DNA of 64,000 bases from Maritimibacter harenae (GTDB taxonomy: Bacteria > Pseudomonadota > Alphaproteobacteria > Rhodobacterales > Rhodobacteraceae), in assembly GCF_009882975.1 (NCBI RefSeq), contig NZ_WTUX01000017.1:286361-350360 (forward strand). The letters are read 5' to 3'. Each line of letters starts with the position of its first letter. The first letter of the stretch is position 1. A model generated the notes under the pieces. The model was given only the letters and a program-made list of their open reading frames with translations, made no database searches and was not told the DNA's origin. A program made the position numbers and the translations under genes. Below, piece after piece: positions 1-9,673 of the stretch.

Positions 1-853
<853 letters not shown>

Positions 854-918
854 GGTTTTCTCCTCATGAAGCCGGATGGTCCGGGCGCGGCGGCTCCCCT
901 CCGCGCGACGTTCCCCTT

Positions 919-946
919 AAAATAGGGAACGTGCCCGTTTGTTCAA
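919..946 (-). promoter_or_regulatory. Candidate sigma-32-like promoter for ftsH
   Basis: On the minus strand TTGAAC (complement of 941-946) is followed after 13 nt by CCCTATTT. This resembles the RpoH pattern (CTTGAA, about 13 nt, CCCATnT), and the same bases also fit a sigma-70-like pair TTGAAC-16 nt-TATTTT. ftsH is a classical RpoH target. An 8-bp inverted repeat, ACGTTCCC/GGGAACGT (908-915, 925-932), overlaps the -10 region. This is a motif match only. Confidence 0.4.
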
Positions 947-969
947 TGCGATAGTCACCGTTTGTTCAA
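935..969. repeat. 12-bp direct repeat, 23-bp period, between tilS and ftsH
   Basis: The 12-mer CCGTTTGTTCAA occurs at 935-946 and again at 958-969, spaced by about two helical turns. The second copy covers the tilS stop codon and the first contains the -35-like TTGAAC of the proposed ftsH promoter. It may be a regulator site pair or a small duplication; no known regulator motif is recognised. Confidence 0.6.
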
Positions 970-2228
970 CGGGACAAAAGCGCTGCGACAAAATCGCCCC
1001 GCTGCGGGCCGAGTTCCGCCGAATAGCCTTCGGATACGCCGGCAAGCGGCGCGGCGATCAATGTGTCGCCCGAAAAGACCGCCGGGCTGGCCAGGAGGCT
1101 GGTGCGCGGCAGGCCGCTGTCACGCCAGTCCGGGCAGGCCGAAAGCCCCGCCTCGCCAAGCGCGCGCACGGTCAGACCTTCGCCGGTTGTCCCTTCGGGC
1201 GGCCTGATCTGCCAGCGCCCGTCCCAGGCGGTGCCCAGCGGCGCGGTGAGCGTGGCCACCGCCCCGGGTTCGCGCGCCACGCGCAGCTGATCCGAACGGG
1301 CCGACAGCAGGCATCCGCCCAGCGTGGCCCGGCCGCCGCCGCGCAGCCCCGCCTGCACCGCCGTCAGAGCATCGTGGCGGGGACGATAGGTCGCACCCGA
1401 CACCCACATGATCGCATGGGCCAGAAGCCGGTCGCGGGTCTCGTCCGGCAGCGCGTCCAGCGCGCCTTGGTCGAAGACCACGTCCCCCGCCTCGACCCGC
1501 GCCACCCGCGCGGCGGCCTCGGCCGCCCAATGCTCCAGCGCTTCACGCGCGACCGCCTGCTGCGCCGCGGTGGTCGTCAGCCTTTCGACCCCGAGGCCCA
1601 GCGGTGCGAGCGCTTCGAGCGCCCCGCGCGCCTTCACCCGGTCGAACCGTTCATCTTCGTTGGACGGGTCCTCGACCCAGCCCACGCCGCGCTCCCGCAG
1701 GACGTCGCGCAGCGCCTCGCGCCGGACATCCAGGAGCGGGCGCAGCCAGCGCACGCCGCGATCGGTCCAGTCCCCGCGCATCCGCGCCAGCCCGTCGACG
1801 CCGGATCCCCGCGCAAGCCGCATGAGAAACGTCTCGGCCACGTCATCGGCGGTATGGCCCAGAAGCACGATGCAGGCCCCGGGCCGCGTGCCAACATGCG
1901 CCGCGATCAGGTCGTAGCGCGCCGCACGCGCCGCCGATTGCAGGTTGCCGCCGCCACTCTCACGCCGCCATTGGAGGGTGTCGTGGCGCACGCCGAGCCC
2001 GTCGCACACCCCCGCGACCATCCGCGCCTCGTCCGCGGCCTCGGGGCGCAGTCCGTGGTCGACCGTCACGGCCTCGACCGCGACGCCCGCGCCCTGCCCC
2101 CAGTCACGGGCAAGGTGCAAAAGCGCCATGCTGTCGCCGCCGCCCGAAACGGCCACGATCATCCTGTCGAAAGATTGCCTCGCGCGCGCCTGCGTGAGCG
2201 CGTGTCCGAACGCCGCGTCGGGTGTCAC
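966..2228 (-). CDS. tilS: tRNA(Ile)-lysidine synthetase TilS
   Basis: Modifies the wobble cytidine of the CAU-anticodon isoleucine tRNA to lysidine, which changes both its charging and its codon reading; an essential cytoplasmic enzyme. The 420-residue product carries the N-type ATP pyrophosphatase loop SGGGDS at residues 28-33, followed by a typical TilS catalytic domain (GHTADDVAETFLMRL) and a C-terminal substrate domain. The start is GTG at 2228, whose GTGA overlaps the cpoB stop by 4 bp, implying translational coupling. Longer readings into cpoB in this frame are unsupported. tilS between cpoB and ftsH is a common alphaproteobacterial order. Confidence 0.95.
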   Translation of the reverse strand: MTPDAAFGHALTQARARQSFDRMIVAVSGGGDSMALLHLARDWGQGAGVAVEAVTVDHGLRPEAADEARMVAGVCDGLGVRHDTLQWRRESGGGNLQSAARAARYDLIAAHVGTRPGACIVLLGHTADDVAETFLMRLARGSGVDGLARMRGDWTDRGVRWLRPLLDVRREALRDVLRERGVGWVEDPSNEDERFDRVKARGALEALAPLGLGVERLTTTAAQQAVAREALEHWAAEAAARVARVEAGDVVFDQGALDALPDETRDRLLAHAIMWVSGATYRPRHDALTAVQAGLRGGGRATLGGCLLSARSDQLRVAREPGAVATLTAPLGTAWDGRWQIRPPEGTTGEGLTVRALGEAGLSACPDWRDSGLPRTSLLASPAVFSGDTLIAAPLAGVSEGYSAELGPQRGDFVAALLSR

Positions 2229-3082
2229 GAACAGCCGAGCTGCTGACGCTCCGCGCTGGCTTCGCTCGCCGCCGCCGAGCCGGGGAAGCGGTTCGGCACT
2301 TCGCCCAGCGTCGCACAGGCTTCGGCCACCTGGCCCAACTGACCCAGCGCGGTGCCGAGTTGCAGGAGCGCGTTGGGCGCGGAATTGCCGGCCGGGTCGG
2401 CCGAGAAGGACGCGAGATAGGCGCGCGCGGCTTCCGCAACCATGTCCTGCGCGTTGAGCGCCTCGCCCCGCAGGAAGAGCGCGCGGCCGGTCATGGGCGT
2501 GCCGGGATAGGTGTCGACGAAGGTCTGGAACCGTTGGGCCGCATCCGCGAAGTCGCCGGAATCGAGCGCTGCGACGGCGGCGTCGAAATCCGCCTGCTCG
2601 CCGACGGCAAGCTGCGTGCCGCCGCCGTTCGACTCGGGAACCGTGGGCGCCATGCCACCGCCCGTGGCCGGGTCCGCCGCCACCGACTCGATCCCGCCCA
2701 GGGGCTTCGAGATGCCTTCGTTCATGATGTCGCAGTCGGACTCGAGCTCGCAAAGCCGGAACGACAGGTCGCCGATCCGGTTGGCCCCGTCCGTGGCGAT
2801 CTTGTTCAGCCGGAACTCGAGCTCTTCGGTCTTGGCCGTGAGCCGCTGAAGCGCGCTTTCGATGGAATCGATCCGGTCGAGCGCCGAGCCGGGAGTGACC
2901 TGCCCGGGCGACCCGGTGGTGTTCAGCTCCCGCTTCAACTGCTTGATTTCCACGTTGAGAACCGTGAGCTCCTGGCGGACGTCCGCCAGCGTCTGGTCCC
3001 GGTTCTGGGCAAAGCCCGGGGCGGCCAGCGCGCTTGCGCAGACCGCCGCCATCACGATCGATTTCAGCCTCATGGCCCCCAT
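2225..3082 (-). CDS. cpoB: Cell division coordinator CpoB (YbgF), periplasmic TPR protein
   Basis: Periplasmic partner of the Tol-Pal system that coordinates outer-membrane constriction with septal peptidoglycan synthesis. The 285-residue product has a signal peptide (about 1-26, ending GFAQ), an N-terminal coiled coil starting RDQTLADVRQEL, a Pro/Gly-rich linker and a C-terminal tetratricopeptide region from about residue 165 (FDAAVAALDSGDFADAAQRF). Two starts are possible, 3082 (MGAM) and 3073 (MRLKS); both keep the signal peptide. It follows pal by 18 bp and overlaps tilS by 4 bp. Confidence 0.94.
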   Translation of the reverse strand: MGAMRLKSIVMAAVCASALAAPGFAQNRDQTLADVRQELTVLNVEIKQLKRELNTTGSPGQVTPGSALDRIDSIESALQRLTAKTEELEFRLNKIATDGANRIGDLSFRLCELESDCDIMNEGISKPLGGIESVAADPATGGGMAPTVPESNGGGTQLAVGEQADFDAAVAALDSGDFADAAQRFQTFVDTYPGTPMTGRALFLRGEALNAQDMVAEAARAYLASFSADPAGNSAPNALLQLGTALGQLGQVAEACATLGEVPNRFPGSAAASEASAERQQLGCS

Positions 3083-3100
3083 GTCACCCCGTCAGGCCGG

Positions 3101-3598
3101 TCAGGTGCCGGCGCCGGTCGTCAGCACCGTCACCGCCCGGCGGTTTTGCTGGTAGCAGCTTTCGTCCGAACAGATCGCAAGCGGCCGCTCTTTACCATAG
3201 CTTACGGTCTTGAGCCGGTTGGGCGCAACGCCACGCTGGACGAGGAAGCTCTGAACGGCGCTGGCACGCCGGGCGCCGAGCGCCACGTTGTACTCGCGCG
3301 TGCCCTGTTCGTCCGCGTGCCCCTCGATGATCGCCGAGTAGGCGGTGTTCGAATTCAGCCACTGCGCCTGCTGGGCGAGGATGCGTTCTGCCTCCGGCGA
3401 AAGGGTCGACTGGTCGACGGCGAAGAGGACCCGGTCACCGATCGCCTGGTTGAAATAGGCGGCCGAGGTCGGGTCGTTGACGCTGCCCGACATGCCCGCG
3501 GCATTGGCCGAGCCGTCAGCGGCGTTGAAGCGATCCTGCGAACAGGCCGACAAGGCGACGGCACCGATCATCAGGGCGGTAAGGGTGATCTTTCTCAT
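3101..3598 (-). CDS. pal: Peptidoglycan-associated lipoprotein Pal
   Basis: Outer-membrane lipoprotein that binds peptidoglycan and is relocated to the septum by the Tol complex. The 165-residue product has a type II signal peptide with lipobox LSAC (lipidated Cys19), a short linker and an OmpA-like peptidoglycan-binding domain with the hallmark segment IIEGHADEQGTREYN and NRRAVTVL near the end. The length is typical. It lies 79 bp downstream of tolB. Confidence 0.97.
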   Translation of the reverse strand: MRKITLTALMIGAVALSACSQDRFNAADGSANAAGMSGSVNDPTSAAYFNQAIGDRVLFAVDQSTLSPEAERILAQQAQWLNSNTAYSAIIEGHADEQGTREYNVALGARRASAVQSFLVQRGVAPNRLKTVSYGKERPLAICSDESCYQQNRRAVTVLTTGAGT

Positions 3599-3677
3599 GA
3601 AATCCTTGTCCTGTCGTTATTCGTTTTGCTCGATGCCCCCACCCTAGCAGATCGGGGCACACTCTTCGCTGGTCTTC

Positions 3678-5015
3678 CTAGTTCTGCAGCGGGCCCCAGC
3701 TGGGATCCGACGCGGCGTCGGGGGTCGGCACGCGGCGCAGGTTGCGCCCGGAGATGTCGACCGAGTAGAGCGCGGGCGCGCCCGCGGCACCCTGGCTTTC
3801 GCGCGTGAACATGATGACACGGCCATTGGGCGCCCAGGTGGGCCCCTCGTCCAGGAAACTTGCCGTGAGGAGCCGTTCCTCGGAGCCGTCCGTGCGCATC
3901 ACGCCGATGTGGAACCGGCCCGCGTTCTGCTTGGTGAAAGCGATGAGATCGCCGCGCGGCGACCAGACCGGCGTGCCGTAGCGGCCGGGACCGAAGCTGA
4001 TGCGCTGCGCCTCGCCGCCGTTGGCGGACATGATGTAGAGCTGCTGGGTGCCCGAGCGGTCGCTCTCGAAGACGATGCGCGAACCGTCGGGCGAGAAGCT
4101 GGGCGCGGTCTCGATCGCCGGCGAATTCGTGAGCTGCGTGATCGAGCCGCCGTTCACGTCCATCCGGTAGATGTCCGAGTTGCCGCCCTGCTCGAGCGAG
4201 AAGATGATCGACTGGCCGTCGGGCGAGAAGCGCGGGCTGAACGCCATGTTGCCCCCGCCGGTGCCCAGGGCGCGGCGTTGGGCCGAGCCCACCTCGAGCA
4301 CGAAGATCTGCGGCTGACCCGTCTCGTACGACGTGTAGAGCACGCGGTTGCCGTCCTTCGAGAACCGCGGCGCCAGCACGAGCGAGGCGCTGTCGGTGAG
4401 GTATTTCACGTTCGCGCCGTCGTAATCCATGATCGCGATGCGCTTCTGGCGCGCGTCCTTGGGGCCGCTTTCGGACACGAAGACCACACGGCTGTCGAAG
4501 TAGCCGGATTCGCCCGTGATGCGGGAATACACCGTGTCGGCGACCTTGTGCGCGATGCGCCGGATGCCGTCGACGGTGCCCGTGTATTGCAGCCCCTGGC
4601 CAAGCTCGGTGCCCGAAAAGACGTCGTAGACACGGAACTTCACGGTGATCTGCCCGCCCTGCTCCGAGACCGCGCCGGTGATCAGCGCCTGGGCGTTCAC
4701 GGCCTTCCAGTCGGCATACTGGATCGGGGCGGAGAAGCTCGACACGTTGGCGATGAAGGCCGAGGACGGGATTTCGCGGAAAAGCCCGGTGCCCGACAGG
4801 TCCGCCGCGATCACGCGGGTGATTTCCTCGGCATAGGGGGCCGCCCCTGAGGTTTCGGCCTGGAAGGTCGGGACCGCGAAAGGCAGCGGTTCGATCACGC
4901 CTTCGGTGATCTCGATGCGAAGCCGGCCGTCCTGCGCCTGCGCTGCCGGGGCCGAGACGAATGGCGCGAGCGCCAGGAGCGCCAGTGCGAGGGCAAGAAG
5001 TTTGGTCGGTGTCAT
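3678..5015 (-). CDS. tolB: Tol-Pal system periplasmic protein TolB
   Basis: Periplasmic propeller protein that links TolA to Pal. The 445-residue product has a cleavable signal peptide (about 1-27, ending APAAQAQ), an N-terminal TolB domain and a C-terminal six-bladed propeller built from repeated WD40-like/PD40 units such as [28 protein letters not shown] and [14 protein letters not shown]. The start ATG overlaps the tolA stop (ATGA), so the two are translationally coupled. Confidence 0.97.
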   Translation of the reverse strand: MTPTKLLALALALLALAPFVSAPAAQAQDGRLRIEITEGVIEPLPFAVPTFQAETSGAAPYAEEITRVIAADLSGTGLFREIPSSAFIANVSSFSAPIQYADWKAVNAQALITGAVSEQGGQITVKFRVYDVFSGTELGQGLQYTGTVDGIRRIAHKVADTVYSRITGESGYFDSRVVFVSESGPKDARQKRIAIMDYDGANVKYLTDSASLVLAPRFSKDGNRVLYTSYETGQPQIFVLEVGSAQRRALGTGGGNMAFSPRFSPDGQSIIFSLEQGGNSDIYRMDVNGGSITQLTNSPAIETAPSFSPDGSRIVFESDRSGTQQLYIMSANGGEAQRISFGPGRYGTPVWSPRGDLIAFTKQNAGRFHIGVMRTDGSEERLLTASFLDEGPTWAPNGRVIMFTRESQGAAGAPALYSVDISGRNLRRVPTPDAASDPSWGPLQN

Positions 5016-6118
5016 CGCAGCCTCATATTCTCCGGATTGAACGTCATTTCAATCTCGCGCCATTGTTCGTACTTCTCACTCGGCAAGTTATAGCCGTTGG
5101 TCCCGCAACGGATAATGGCTCGCCGCGCCGCTTGGAAGGCTGTTTGTGTCGCCTGGGCGTTCGGGCCGTCCGAGGACAGCAGTTCGATGCCCGACGGTCG
5201 CCCGTCCGGCTGCATCTGGACCAGCACCACCACAGTCGTGCGCATCGCATCCGTCGAGGACGAGCCCAGGTTCCAGCATTGCGACACCGAAATGCGCAGA
5301 CCGTCGCGCTCCGCCGAGGTCAGCGGCGGACCGGTCGGGGCGGACTGGTCGCTCGCCCCGGGCTCGTTCAGCGCGTCGTTGACCGCGTCGGCCACGGCAT
5401 CGGCGACCGGATCGCTTTCCGGCTCGGGCTCCTGCTCCGGTTCCGGCTCCGGCGTGGGCTCGGGGTCCGGCTCGGGCTCCGGCTGGGCGGTCTCGACCGG
5501 CGGCTCCGGACGCTCCGGGCGCGGTTGCGGGCGCACCGAGCTTGTCGGTGCCGCGCTCTGCGGCGTCTCGGCCTCGGTCACGATCTCCGTGGTCGAGGCA
5601 TCGGGCTGAGTGGCCTCCTGCTCTTCGGCCGGCGCGTCGGCGGGTTCGTCGCTCGGCGCCACTTCCGGGGCCACCTCGGGCGCGATCTCGGCCTGCGGAT
5701 CGGGCTCGGGCGCAATCTCCGGGGCCACCCGGTCGGCCTCCGGCGGGGTCGGGTCGGTGGTCTCGGGCGGCGTGTCCTCGGTCGGAAGCGCGGGCTCGGG
5801 CGTGGGCGGCTCGGGCTGTGGCGCGGGTTCGGGCTCCGGCGCAGGCTCGGGTTCCGGCTCGGGCTCTGGTTCCGGCTGCGGCTCCGGTTCGGGGCGCGCG
5901 GGCGGGCGGGCGCTCTCTTCGGGCGCGACCTCCGGCTCGGGCTCCGGGGTGCCCTGCGGCGGCGCGGTGAGCGCCGCGAATTCCTCTTCGCTCAGAAGCG
6001 AAACGTCGGCGACCGGCACGGGCGGCTCTTCGTCACGCATCTGAAACAGGCCCCCGAACAGGAGCCACAGGATCAGAAGTGCATGCCCGATCCCCGAGAT
6101 ATAATACCCGGTCTTCAC
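5012..6118 (-). CDS. tolA: TolA with Pro/Glu-rich linker
   Basis: Energy-transducing protein spanning from inner membrane to outer-membrane partners. The 368-residue product has one N-terminal membrane helix (about 9-26, [13 protein letters not shown]), a very long low-complexity linker from about 55 to 265 dominated by Pro-Glu (PEPEPE runs) and Ala/Asp, and a C-terminal TolA domain from about 275 ([10 protein letters not shown], ending NPENMRLR). The linker differs from the Lys/Ala helical domain II of enteric TolA; acidic PE-rich linkers resemble TonB. The identity rests on position between tolR and tolB and the C-terminal domain. Confidence 0.93.
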   Translation of the reverse strand: MKTGYYISGIGHALLILWLLFGGLFQMRDEEPPVPVADVSLLSEEEFAALTAPPQGTPEPEPEVAPEESARPPARPEPEPQPEPEPEPEPEPAPEPEPAPQPEPPTPEPALPTEDTPPETTDPTPPEADRVAPEIAPEPDPQAEIAPEVAPEVAPSDEPADAPAEEQEATQPDASTTEIVTEAETPQSAAPTSSVRPQPRPERPEPPVETAQPEPEPDPEPTPEPEPEQEPEPESDPVADAVADAVNDALNEPGASDQSAPTGPPLTSAERDGLRISVSQCWNLGSSSTDAMRTTVVVLVQMQPDGRPSGIELLSSDGPNAQATQTAFQAARRAIIRCGTNGYNLPSEKYEQWREIEMTFNPENMRLR

Positions 6119-6128
6119 GTCGTTGCCC

Positions 6129-6602
6129 CTACTGGGCCTCGCTGTCCATGTTGGGCCCGCCCGTGTCGGTCACCAGCCCAATGTCGTTGAACCCGGCGGC
6201 GTTCAGCGCCCCCATGATCTGGGCCACGTCGCCGTAGGGCACGCGCCCGTCGGCCCGCAGGAAGATCTTGTTGTCCGACCGTTCGGCCGCCACCGCGCGC
6301 AGGCGCGGGATCAGGTCGTCGCGGGATATCTCGGTCGTCATCAGCGTGACGGTCCCCTCGCCCGTGATCGTGACGGTCAGCGGCTCTTCCTCCACGGCCG
6401 GGAGCGGCGTCGCGGCGGTTTCGGGCAGCTGAACCGGAACGCCCACGGTCATCAGGGGCGCGGCCACCATGAAGATGATGAGGAGCACCAGCATCACGTC
6501 GACGAAGGGCGTGATGTTGATCTCGGACATCATCGCGCGATGACGGCCCCGGCGGCGACCCCGGCGGGCACGCGGCTTGGCTTGGGTGACGGTGCCTGCC
6601 AT
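6129..6602 (-). CDS. tolR: Tol-Pal system protein TolR (ExbD family)
   Basis: Inner-membrane component of the proton-driven TolQ-TolR motor. The 157-residue product has a basic cytoplasmic N-terminus (RARRGRRRGRHRAM), then SEINITPFVDVMLVLLIIFMV, which contains the conserved Asp of the ExbD/TolR membrane helix used for proton flow, and a periplasmic domain with FLRADGRVPYGDV. One base separates it from the tolQ stop, and it lies 10 bp before tolA. Confidence 0.97.
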   Translation of the reverse strand: MAGTVTQAKPRARRGRRRGRHRAMMSEINITPFVDVMLVLLIIFMVAAPLMTVGVPVQLPETAATPLPAVEEEPLTVTITGEGTVTLMTTEISRDDLIPRLRAVAAERSDNKIFLRADGRVPYGDVAQIMGALNAAGFNDIGLVTDTGGPNMDSEAQ

Positions 6603-6603
6603 G

Positions 6604-7299
6604 TCAGCTGTCCAACTGGCGGCTGAGGATGGTCGAGAACTCGTCGGCGAAGCTTTCCCAGCCGGCGGCGAGGTTGTCGCTGTCCGAGGTGAGCTTGTTG
6701 TAGAAGATCAGCGCCGGGATGGCCGCGAGCAGGCCCAGGCCTGTGGCCAGAAGCGCCTCGGCGATGCCCGGCGCCACGACGGCGAGGTTGGTGTTCTGCT
6801 GCTGCGCGATCTCGGTGAAGGCATGCATGATGCCCCACACGGTGCCGAAAAGCCCGATGAAGGGGGCCGACGACGCGGTGGTCGCCAGGAACCCCAGGCG
6901 GCTGTTCAGCCCCTCGGCCTCCTTCGCGATCGCCACGTCCATCGAGCGGTCGATCCGGCTCTGCGCGCCCGCGATCAGGCGCCCGTCGGCCCGGTGCGAG
7001 CGGCGCCATTCCAGCATGCCGGCGGCGAAGACCCTCTCGGAGGCGCCGTCCGGCGTCGGCCCGATCTGGTCGAACAGCTCGTCCAGCGGCTCGCCCGACC
7101 AGAACGCCCGGTCGAACATGTCCGCCTCGCGGCGCGCGCGCCGGAACTGGAGGAATTTTGTCACGATGATCGCCCACGAATAGAAGGACATGGCGACGAG
7201 GATCACCATGACCAGCTTCACGATCAGCGTTGCGCGAAAGAAGAGCGCCCAGAAGGAGAAATCCATCTCTCCAGCCAGCGCGAGGGCTTCCTGTTCCAT
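6604..7299 (-). CDS. tolQ: Tol-Pal system protein TolQ (MotA/ExbB family)
   Basis: Inner-membrane motor protein that forms the proton channel with TolR and powers TolA. The 231-residue product has three membrane segments: one near the N-terminus (LVMVILVAMSFYSWAIIV) and two in the conserved MotA/TolQ domain (PFIGLFGTVWGIMHAF and ALLATGLGLLAAIPALIFYN). ATG at 7299 (MEQEALALAGEMDF) matches the usual TolQ N-terminus; an in-frame ATG nine codons upstream would add an atypical leader. ybgC ends 121 bp upstream. Confidence 0.96.
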   Translation of the reverse strand: MEQEALALAGEMDFSFWALFFRATLIVKLVMVILVAMSFYSWAIIVTKFLQFRRARREADMFDRAFWSGEPLDELFDQIGPTPDGASERVFAAGMLEWRRSHRADGRLIAGAQSRIDRSMDVAIAKEAEGLNSRLGFLATTASSAPFIGLFGTVWGIMHAFTEIAQQQNTNLAVVAPGIAEALLATGLGLLAAIPALIFYNKLTSDSDNLAAGWESFADEFSTILSRQLDS

Positions 7300-7420
7300 A
7301 CTCGTCCCGTTCCTGCCTCGTGTCACCGTCTCTGTCGGACGGTTCTATTGCGCAGAAGGGTAGCGGAAATGAACCCCGAGGGCCAACAAAACCGCGTGTC
7401 CACCGCGTTTTCGCGGATTT

Positions 7421-7810
7421 TCAGTGCAAGGATTGGCGAATAATTGCCGGAAGCCGGGCCGGTGCGCCCGTTTCCGTGAGGGCAACGATCGTCACGGTCG
7501 AGGCGAAGAGCACGTCGCCGTCGCGTTTCACGTCCTGTTTGAGCACGATGCGCGCGCCCGTCATGGCCACCACCTCGGTCTCGACGGTGAGGTCGTCGTC
7601 GAATTTCGCGGGCGCGAGGTAGTCGGCCTCGAGATGGCGCACCGCGAAGACCACGCCGGTCTCTTCCTTCACCCGCGTCTGGTCGACGCCGCGCTCGCGG
7701 ATCCATTCGGTGCGCGCACGTTCGATGAAGCGCAGGTAATTGGCGTAGTAGACGATCCCGGCAAGATCGGTGTCCTCGTAATAGACGTGGACGGGAAAGC
7801 GGTGGGTCAT
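7421..7810 (-). CDS. ybgC: YbgC-type acyl-CoA thioesterase
   Basis: Hot-dog fold thioesterase (4-hydroxybenzoyl-CoA thioesterase family) that usually opens the tol-pal operon. The 129-residue product shows the family signature VYYEDTDLAGIVYYANYLRFIERARTEW, here noted only by its key Asp (YEDTD) and Tyr-Tyr-Ala-Asn segment. Its physiological acyl substrate is uncertain. It begins 13 bp after thpR and precedes tolQ by 121 bp on the same strand. Confidence 0.93.
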   Translation of the reverse strand: MTHRFPVHVYYEDTDLAGIVYYANYLRFIERARTEWIRERGVDQTRVKEETGVVFAVRHLEADYLAPAKFDDDLTVETEVVAMTGARIVLKQDVKRDGDVLFASTVTIVALTETGAPARLPAIIRQSLH

Positions 7811-7823
7811 GGGGCCTCTCTTG

Positions 7824-8369
7824 TCATCCGGTCAGCAGGAACTCGGCGAGCGGTTCGTAGATCGCGCCCTCCTCGCGAAGGTGGGAGCGGTTGAGCGACA
7901 CGCTGTCGGCGGTCTCCGGGGGCAGCGCGTAGGGGGCGTTGAAGGCCAGGAACCCGGCCAGCCCGCGCTCTTCCTTCGGCGTCATGTGTTTCTGGAACCG
8001 CGCGAGCGTGACATGCGGGCGGAAGCGGCGGCGTTCCATGTGGATGCCCGCATCCTGCGCCACGCGCCGCACCCGGTCCTGCAGGTTCACGAGCGCCTGC
8101 GTGGGCCGTGCATCCATCAGGACGAGGTTGGGCTTCCTGCCGCCCATCACGTCGAGCCCGGTCAGTTCAAGCTCGATCGGCCCGTCCGGCAGTTCGGCGA
8201 GCCCCGCAGCCACCTCGCGCGCCGTCGCGTCCGAGATGTCGCCCAGGAAGGCCAGCGTCAGGTGCAGGTTCTCCGGCTCGACCAATCGGCCGACCTCGAG
8301 CCCCGCTTGCAGCCGGGTGAGCGGCCGGATCAGCGCTTCCGGCAGGTCGAGCGCCACGAAACACCGCAT
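7824..8369 (-). CDS. thpR: RNA 2',3'-cyclic phosphodiesterase ThpR (2H family)
   Basis: LigT-like 2H phosphoesterase that opens 2',3'-cyclic phosphates on RNA. The 181-residue product carries both HxTx motifs of the 2H superfamily, HLTLAFLG in the N-terminal half and HVTLARF in the C-terminal half, and the typical start MRCFVALDLP. The ATG shares a base with the stop of the upstream methyltransferase (TGATG). The substrate in vivo is unknown for most homologues. Confidence 0.93.
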   Translation of the reverse strand: MRCFVALDLPEALIRPLTRLQAGLEVGRLVEPENLHLTLAFLGDISDATAREVAAGLAELPDGPIELELTGLDVMGGRKPNLVLMDARPTQALVNLQDRVRRVAQDAGIHMERRRFRPHVTLARFQKHMTPKEERGLAGFLAFNAPYALPPETADSVSLNRSHLREEGAIYEPLAEFLLTG

Positions 8370-8989
8370 CAGGCCCCCTTCCGAAAAACGCTGAACTGGA
8401 AATTCTGCCGGGTACCGCCGGGCGTGACATGCACGTGCCGGCGGCTTTCGAGCAGGGTGAACCGCCCCGGCGCGTGGCTCTCGATCTCCGCGTCGAGCGC
8501 CTCGGGCGAATAGCGCTGCACCGGCAGGCCCGAGCAACGCTCCGGACCGTCCTGCGCGAAGGTGCCGATCACGGCGATACCGCCGTCGCCAAGCGCCGCG
8601 TCCATCACGGCGATGTAGCGTGCGCGGTCCGCGGCGTCGGTCAGGAAATGAAACACCGCACGGTCGTGCCAGAGATCGAAGTGTCGGTCGGGCGACCATC
8701 CCGTCACGTCCGCGACGATCCATTCGGCATCTCCGGCCCTGTCGCCCAACCGGGTGCGCGCGGCCGCGAGCGCGGTTTCCGACAGGTCCAGAACCACAAC
8801 GGGGCCATACGCGTCGGCCAGAAGGTGATCGACCAACCGCGACGCCCCGCCGCCGATGTCGACAACGGCACCGGCGGGCGCATGCGCCCGGATCAGGGCA
8901 AGCGACGGTTCGGGCACTTCCTCGAACCAGGTCAGGTCCGTCTCGTCCCTGTCGCCGTAGACCCGGTTCCAGTGCGCCCCGTTGGTCAT
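8369..8989 (-). CDS. Class I SAM-dependent methyltransferase
   Basis: The 206-residue product is a Rossmann-fold methyltransferase: motif I VVDIGGGASRLVDHLL (about 42-57), motif II VVVLDLS and a post-II region DAEWIVADVTGW, then FDLWHDRAVFHFLTD. The N-terminus HWNRVYGDRDETDLTWFEE is characteristic of a group of small bacterial methyltransferases of unassigned substrate. It overlaps the next gene upstream by 4 bp (ATGA) and thpR by 1 bp, so it belongs to this operon, but the neighbours do not reveal its substrate. Confidence 0.85.
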   Translation of the reverse strand: MTNGAHWNRVYGDRDETDLTWFEEVPEPSLALIRAHAPAGAVVDIGGGASRLVDHLLADAYGPVVVLDLSETALAAARTRLGDRAGDAEWIVADVTGWSPDRHFDLWHDRAVFHFLTDAADRARYIAVMDAALGDGGIAVIGTFAQDGPERCSGLPVQRYSPEALDAEIESHAPGRFTLLESRRHVHVTPGGTRQNFQFSVFRKGA

Positions 8990-9609
8990 GCCACGCTCAT
9001 CCGGGCCGACAGGCGCAACGCGTGGCTGGGGTCGTCCGCGGCCACGGGCATCACCGGGTCATAGGCCGCGCGGATCAGCCCGGCCACGTCGGGCCGCAGG
9101 ATCGTCGCCCCGGTTTCGGGGTGCAGCGCCAGCGGAGAGGTCTCGGAAAACGCGCGCTCGCCCCAGGTCAGGATCGCCATCACCGCCTGGGTGAGCGCGA
9201 TCGTCTCGGCCGGCAGCTCTTCCATCCCGCCGCCCATGCGGATGAAGACGAAACAGGCCTGGATGCCGCCCGCGTCGTCGAAGCGGAAAGCGCGGTACTG
9301 GGTGGCCTGCGCGGCCTCAAGCCGGTCGATGAGCGGATGCAGGTCCGGGATCATCCGGTCGAGATCGGGGACCTCGCGCAGCTCGGCCCAGTCACGGAAG
9401 AAGAACACCATGAGGTTCGCGCCCAGCTCCGGGTCGGTCTCGGCCATCCTGTGGCCCGCGAGCGCGACCACCGCCTCGAACGCGCCTTTGATGGTTCCCA
9501 AGGTCGCATCCTCGACCCCGAAGACCACGGGCACGATGGGCCGGCCCCAACGGGCGAAGGCATACTGGCCGTCGCGGGTGAAATAGGCCTCGATCTCTTC
9601 GGGTGTCAT
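8986..9609 (-). CDS. Conserved hypothetical protein
   Basis: A 207-residue soluble protein with no signal peptide and no membrane segment; not recognised. Visible features are an acidic N-terminus (MTPEEIEAYF), FARWGRPIVPVVFGVED, MVFFFRDWAEL, and a Phe/Gly-rich core CFVFIRMGGGMEELPAETIALTQAVM. Codon use and GC resemble the neighbours. It sits 64 bp downstream of the acyl-CoA synthetase gene and overlaps the methyltransferase start (ATGA), so it is probably expressed. No function is proposed. Confidence 0.8.
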   Translation of the reverse strand: MTPEEIEAYFTRDGQYAFARWGRPIVPVVFGVEDATLGTIKGAFEAVVALAGHRMAETDPELGANLMVFFFRDWAELREVPDLDRMIPDLHPLIDRLEAAQATQYRAFRFDDAGGIQACFVFIRMGGGMEELPAETIALTQAVMAILTWGERAFSETSPLALHPETGATILRPDVAGLIRAAYDPVMPVAADDPSHALRLSARMSVA

Positions 9610-9673
9610 GCTCTCCCCTTTCGCGGGCCGGAATAATGGCTCGCCCCGGCCGCTGCAACAGGCCCGGCGGGCG

